From Margaritispora aquatica (Eukaryota; Ascomycota; Leotiomycetes; Helotiales; Discinellaceae), in assembly GCA_007644065.1 (NCBI GenBank), contig VJWN01000010.1:1302001-1366000 (forward strand): a DNA stretch of 64,000 bases, read 5' to 3'. A program made the translations under genes and the position numbers. Each line of letters starts with the position of its first letter. The stretch's first letter is position 1. Below are positions 59,757 through 64,000 of this stretch, one piece after another. Below the pieces are notes generated by a model. It was not told the origin of the DNA and did not search any database. It worked only from the letters and a program-made list of their open reading frames with translations.

Positions 59757-61803
59757 TTACGAGATCATATTGGTTGATACTCGTAGCTTGTTTCATCTCC
59801 TTTGTTGTACAATATCGTTGTTTGTCTTAGTTTGACATTGAGGGGGTTGTTTGGTTGGAACGGACATTTGTCACAGGTTCTTTAACTCGGTAGCTGTTTG
59901 AGAGCTTGTATGATTAGCATTGCTTCATGTGCACATATGGTTTATGGAGAGTCAACGAAATTTTTACAGGTCACTCAAAATGGGGCTTGAGATATTGGCG
60001 CTGCTTCGGCAAGGAATTGCGCATATGGGTTGATGTATTGGCTTCAGCGTGCCATTGAAAGCCAACAGAGAAGTATAATAGTATGTCATGCTGTATGGTT
60101 CAACTTGTAATAACAATAAGTAGTTCGAATGCATAACATCAAAGTTGAGCATTCCCATTTTGAGTTATTGTCGCGTAGATATGGATGCAGTGCTTGACGA
60201 TGTGTGCCAACTGTGTGCGAGAAGTTTGTGTGATTCGGAAACTGCGTAGCTTCGAGGATGAGATTTCCTGGAAACTTCTCTGCTGAACCCATTGTTCTTA
60301 ACTTGATGTGAATAATCGAACTGACTCTGCTCAGTTGTGTGGTTCGTCGATCGACTGTCGCACTCTTTTGAAGCTGGTAATGTTCTCTCGACGTTCAACT
60401 TCCTAACCAAGCCCATTGCCAGCCAAGTACCTATGATCCTGCCACTTTGACACCGTTCTCTCAAAACAAATACGAAGCTCTTCAAACTGCATCATCATGG
60501 ATCCCAAACGTCTATTTATCTTTTGCAAAAACGCCATGGTCATATTCTTCTTCAATGTATTCAAATTGTCTACTGTGTAGCGATCGATGCTTGTGAAAAG
60601 GATGAAAATCCAACTAGCTCCGGAACCACCCAAGGCCTTCTTCTACATACTATTCCGGTTCAAAAGAATCCTCTACATCGCGCGGATACTGTGAGTGCCT
60701 CTTTCTACGTTACATGGTGCTCTATTGTTAAGATAGAGGTGTTGATGTGCTTCGATTGATGTATTTGCTAATGGAGATCAACCACGCAATCAACTTTAGC
60801 ATCGCGCCACATTCCATTCTACACATAATTTCTAGCTTGGGAAATTTCTATATATGGCGCGGATATGATGAAAGCTTCTTTCTACACTCCTTGGTGTTGT
60901 GTTGTTGGAGGTGGTGGTGTTGGGTTCTTCATTTTGTGCATTTACTGATGGCGAGTACCAAATACACAACCAGCTTGAGAAACACCACAAATCCTACTTT
61001 ACCTACAGTTACTGGATCAAACAACTATGACACATGACGCGGATACAGTAATAGTCTCTGGCCATACATCTTGGCACTTTGTTGTTGAGGTAGAGCTCTT
61101 CTTTCTTGATGGCGCATTGGCTTATTGACACTATCTAAACAACCATCAAGTCAAAGGTAACCCGGACACTTGAAACTAAGAGAAAACACGCTGATGGTTA
61201 TTAAGCATATAATCATAGCTGAAGATTCGATGGGTCTGAGATGTGAGTATTACGGTTGTTATCTACGATGTCTCTCAAACAAGTATCAAAATTTCTACCA
61301 CCCTTCATCGAAGCGCAGCACCAACGATAGAACACAATCAACAAGGCGAACTATAGATGATGGATGGATGGGAACATGTGGGTCAATACCACGAAGAAAC
61401 TTTTGCGTAGGCCATGTAGGTGAGAACATGGTTGAAGTAAGTTTCCTTTCTCCATTGACTCATTCAAGGTAGACGAACAACGACACATTCTACTAAAGCT
61501 ACTTCTAAACACTACTAATGTACCTTAGGGAGCTATTAATGTACAGAGACTTTTGAATCTCTTGGAATCTAGCAGCAAAACACTAACAGCTAGCAAGTTG
61601 CAAGATCTTCGATTTTAGCGGTGGAACAATTTCGACAGGACATAGACTAGAACAGCATGTCAAAACATCGAGCAGGTCAACCTTCCAAGTGGCAGTAATA
61701 TGGCACATCTGACTAGATTCGCTATGCTCCTGCATCTGTTGTGATTTAGCTAACAGTTCTTTCAGTCCCAGTAAACTGCCCACATCGACCTCTCGAACTG
61801 TAA
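59757..61803. other. Gene-poor region right of the large F-box gene
   Basis: There is no intact coding sequence. The ORFs at 60165-60485 and 60403-60633 (minus) and 60747-61037 and 61170-61472 (plus) overlap or carry atypical composition (for example CCWRWWCWVLH). A diverged tandem repeat spans about 60680-61160. Confidence 0.5.
60680..61160. repeat. Diverged tandem repeat, period about 180 nt
   Basis: Three copies start near 60680, 60857 and 61037, each opening with a GCGCGGATA- or ACGCGGATA-like word. They share later blocks: CTCTTTCTAC/CTTCTTTCTAC/GTCTCTGGCCAT, TTGTTAAGATAG/TTGTTGGAGG/TTGTTGAGGTAG, and an AACCA-rich end. Spacing is 177 and 180 bases. The copies are heavily diverged, so boundaries are approximate. 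Confidence 0.55.
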
Positions 61804-62340
61804 AATCTACCTCAAGAGCAGCGTCTCGCTTATGGCACAGCACCTTTCACGAAAACGAAAGTCGGTCTCATAGAGCAGAAGACAAAATTGAACAAGAATG
61901 ACACGGAAGATTCGCTAGACAATATCCTTAAGACTCTTCTCAACCTTGGCTCCTACATGCACGTGTTACCCACGATCTGAAGATATCGGCTATTGACTTT
62001 GTTCCTGTACCGTGGGGATTGCATTGGCTTATTTAGCCTGTAAAGTATTCCTGAAGTCCTACCAAAAGACTCCGACGTCATTGAGTTAGAGGAGCACCAG
62101 TCCAAAAAGTTGAATGAATTGAAGGCCAACCACTTGGCCAGAATTTACCTCAGCGTCAAAATGAAGCCACCTCTAGATAGGTTTAGTATAGTGGATAATG
62201 AGATCAACGATAGATTCGACGATGAGAAGGCAAATTGCTAGATCCTGAGTACCGTAGCACACCTCGCCTACTTGCTATATTGTCATCAATACAAGAAGAT
62301 GACTAAAAAATGCGAGGCGATTGTATCGACACAACGCTGA
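61804..62340 (+). pseudogene. Eroded coding sequence with in-frame stops, unknown family
   Basis: A single plus-strand frame contains protein-like blocks separated by stops at 61978 (TGA), 62041 (TAA), 62239 (TAG) and 62338 (TGA). The blocks include KVGLIEQKTKLNKNDTEDSL, DNILKTLLNLGSYMHVLP, VIELEEHQSKKLNELKANHL, ARIYLSVKMKPPL, NEINDRFDDEKAN and ILSTVAHLAYLLYCHQYKKM. The phase never changes between 61804 and 62340, so the damage is point mutation rather than indels. The TAG could come from CAG by C-to-T change, as repeat-induced point mutation does, but I cannot prove this. I do not recognise the family; charged helical blocks suggest a solenoid or coiled protein. Part of it could instead be exons of a gene with unrecognised introns. 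Confidence 0.45.
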
Positions 62341-64000
62341 TATACTCAATGATTCTGTAAGTATGTGTTGTCAGGCCGCCCCACTAAGAGCAGTTGGAGG
62401 TGAACAGAGCACAAGCTAACTTGGAGAATATCAGGTTTGTCTAGTATTTGAGATTGATATTCTCTAGCAGAACTTACAGGAACAATTTCAAATTGTGAGT
62501 CATTGGACGTTATTACCATCCGATGTTGGAAAATGCACATTGCTGTCACCATTCTTGGAATTTGCAACAGCTCTTGGGATTCGAAACACTTGCTGACACC
62601 GGATACGACATCGAACTGCCGCTGTCACCTAGTCTATCGAGAGAAAAAAAGCACCCAAGTTTATTGTCAACTCACTAATGACACAAGGACCAAAGCACGG
62701 GCAGTGTCTTTTCGAAGTCGAATCAAGTGATCAAGGTTGTGTGCTCTTGGCTAAAGCAAGTGTGACTTTGGAATTTCGTTCTGTACTTGCACGGCCTATT
62801 CTCAGCTGAGATGAGTCGTCTTGGCTGTCAGACTGCCCACAAATGTTTGTTTTGTTTTGGCTACACGTAACCAGTATCAAGAGAGTAATGACGAAGCTGT
62901 CACTTCCTCAAACCTTCTCAAGATGTTTCCAAAGATCGCGAATTTTGATGCGCATTTTTTGTCTTGCGTTTAATGTTCTTGGACGAGATTGATCTTGCAA
63001 TTGGACGACTTTTATTTTCTTTTCTGTGATCGGACAAGCGATTATATGGTATTCAGATAGTGGCTGTGCTATGCATAGATTGATCTCGCTGTCTTAGTCA
63101 TCCAATTGGCCACTGTCTTGAGATCATTCTTGTCATGAGAAGATCCGTCATTGGATTTGTTCAGCCTTGTGCTTCATGGAAGGTTCTCAATCAAGGTCTC
63201 AGTGGAGCTAAAGATGTCCATGCGAGAAGTCCTCACTGGACAAAGCCAATAGATTACCCCTGAAGCTAGCACTGAACAATACCGCCTTAGCTTGCGTCGC
63301 CGTTATCTCTCAACAGAAAGAGGATTTTACACATAAAACTTACTTTATCTCTGGTTAACTGTCAGGTTAAAGCAAGAGCTCCTTTTGATGCACGGAGACA
63401 GATCTTCCTTCCTTATCTTCCAGCGTGGATATCTGTCATCTTGGTTTGATCTTGCCATTCTTTGAAAGTCTGGGCAGGATGAAGTGGCCTATGGCATCGT
63501 TAATATTGCCCACGCTTTTAGAAAGATATCCAATCACAAGGTGATACTCCTTTTGTACACATCTCACATCTCAGGCTGGAGGGCCTGGCAACCGGCGAAC
63601 CACAGCCGATATCGTCCCCGGAAGCAGCTTGATCCTCTACAGGCTTGCAGGCAAGACACGAGGCTCTGGGTACACAAAATATGGGGGGCACGATCACGGA
63701 CAACGGACAAGGAGTGCGGTGTCACTGTTTGTGCATGGGTGAAGGAAGGGTTGAAGAGGCATGAATGGACTGATAGCTCTTATCGCTGACCAGATAAAGC
63801 CGATAAAGCTGAATGTTTGCCATCATGCCCCTCCTTTATGCACCTCCACTGCTACTGCATGCTTCCCTTCCTTCCCTTCCCCATTCCTGGCTGAGAGCGG
63901 ATGTGTTTGAATGGATCCTGATTCTTACATGTTGGATTGTCATCTGTGTTGAACCATAATAGGGGTGATTGTCACCACGAAACACCGGTTCACTGTCTTG
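62341..64000. other. No recognisable gene to the window end
   Basis: Short frames occur (62503-62730, 63484-63789) without any domain, splice pattern or start context. There is a CTTCC/CCTTCC-rich stretch at about 63864-63882. I see nothing I can support as a gene or RNA. Confidence 0.5.

Noticed and set aside
61583..61843. 86-codon minus-strand gene
   Set aside because: It partly overlaps the plus-strand eroded frame, which has more protein-like blocks over a longer stretch. No start context or domain was seen.

Overview
This window is nuclear DNA of a filamentous ascomycete (Pezizomycotina, most likely Leotiomycetes; the class is my inference from gene types and texture, not a database match). 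Most genes carry one to five short introns, mostly 45-120 nt, with GT-AG ends and CTAAC-like branch points. Intergenic stretches are long and rich in simple repeats. Characteristic fungal families are present: a Pth11-type membrane protein, a bZIP/DUF3425-type factor, an Sfl1-type HSF factor, a Vnx1-type antiporter and a Pyp1-type phosphatase. I joined exons by hand, checking reading frame and splice signals across every junction.

Layout. 0-7 kb: the first 81 codons of QCR2 (minus) sit head to head with RPC82 (plus); a rhodanese-PTP phosphatase (minus) follows. 6.6-10.75 kb has no recognisable gene and holds pentanucleotide repeats and CCTTACC clusters. 10.75-14 kb: an MFS transporter (plus) converges on a small secreted cysteine-rich protein (minus). 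16-22 kb: NIC96 and a bZIP factor, both plus. 22.1-23.7 kb is a microsatellite-rich spacer. 23.7-27.7 kb: an FGGY kinase and the 26S proteasome ATPase RPT6, both minus. RPT6 is divergent from VNX1 (28.7-32.4 kb, plus). 33.3-37.9 kb: a GRE2-like reductase and an F-box protein, both minus. 40.7-42.7 kb: an Sfl1-type HSF factor (plus). 43.9-47.1 kb: an orphan protein and an alpha/beta hydrolase, both minus. 48.8-53.8 kb: a Pth11-like protein (plus) converges on ABP1 (minus). 54.8-59.8 kb: a 1622-residue F-box protein with two zinc-finger-like motifs (plus). 59.8-64 kb: a gene-poor tail with a roughly 180-nt diverged tandem repeat and an eroded gene with in-frame stops.

The genes do not form a metabolic or defence cluster. 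They are mostly independent housekeeping and regulatory genes: respiratory complex III, RNA polymerase III, nuclear pore, proteasome and actin patch. Between them are accessory, environment-facing genes: transporter, secreted protein, Pth11-like protein, SDR and hydrolase. I saw no new multi-gene system. The most interesting points are at the level of RNA processing and protein architecture: a frame-preserving, stop-free intron in VNX1 that encodes a membrane-like segment; two introns in the HSF gene that together keep frame; a GC-AG intron in the Pth11-like gene; GLFG repeats on Nic96; and the decaying locus at the right end. I saw no convincing tRNA, rRNA, CRISPR array or intact transposon.
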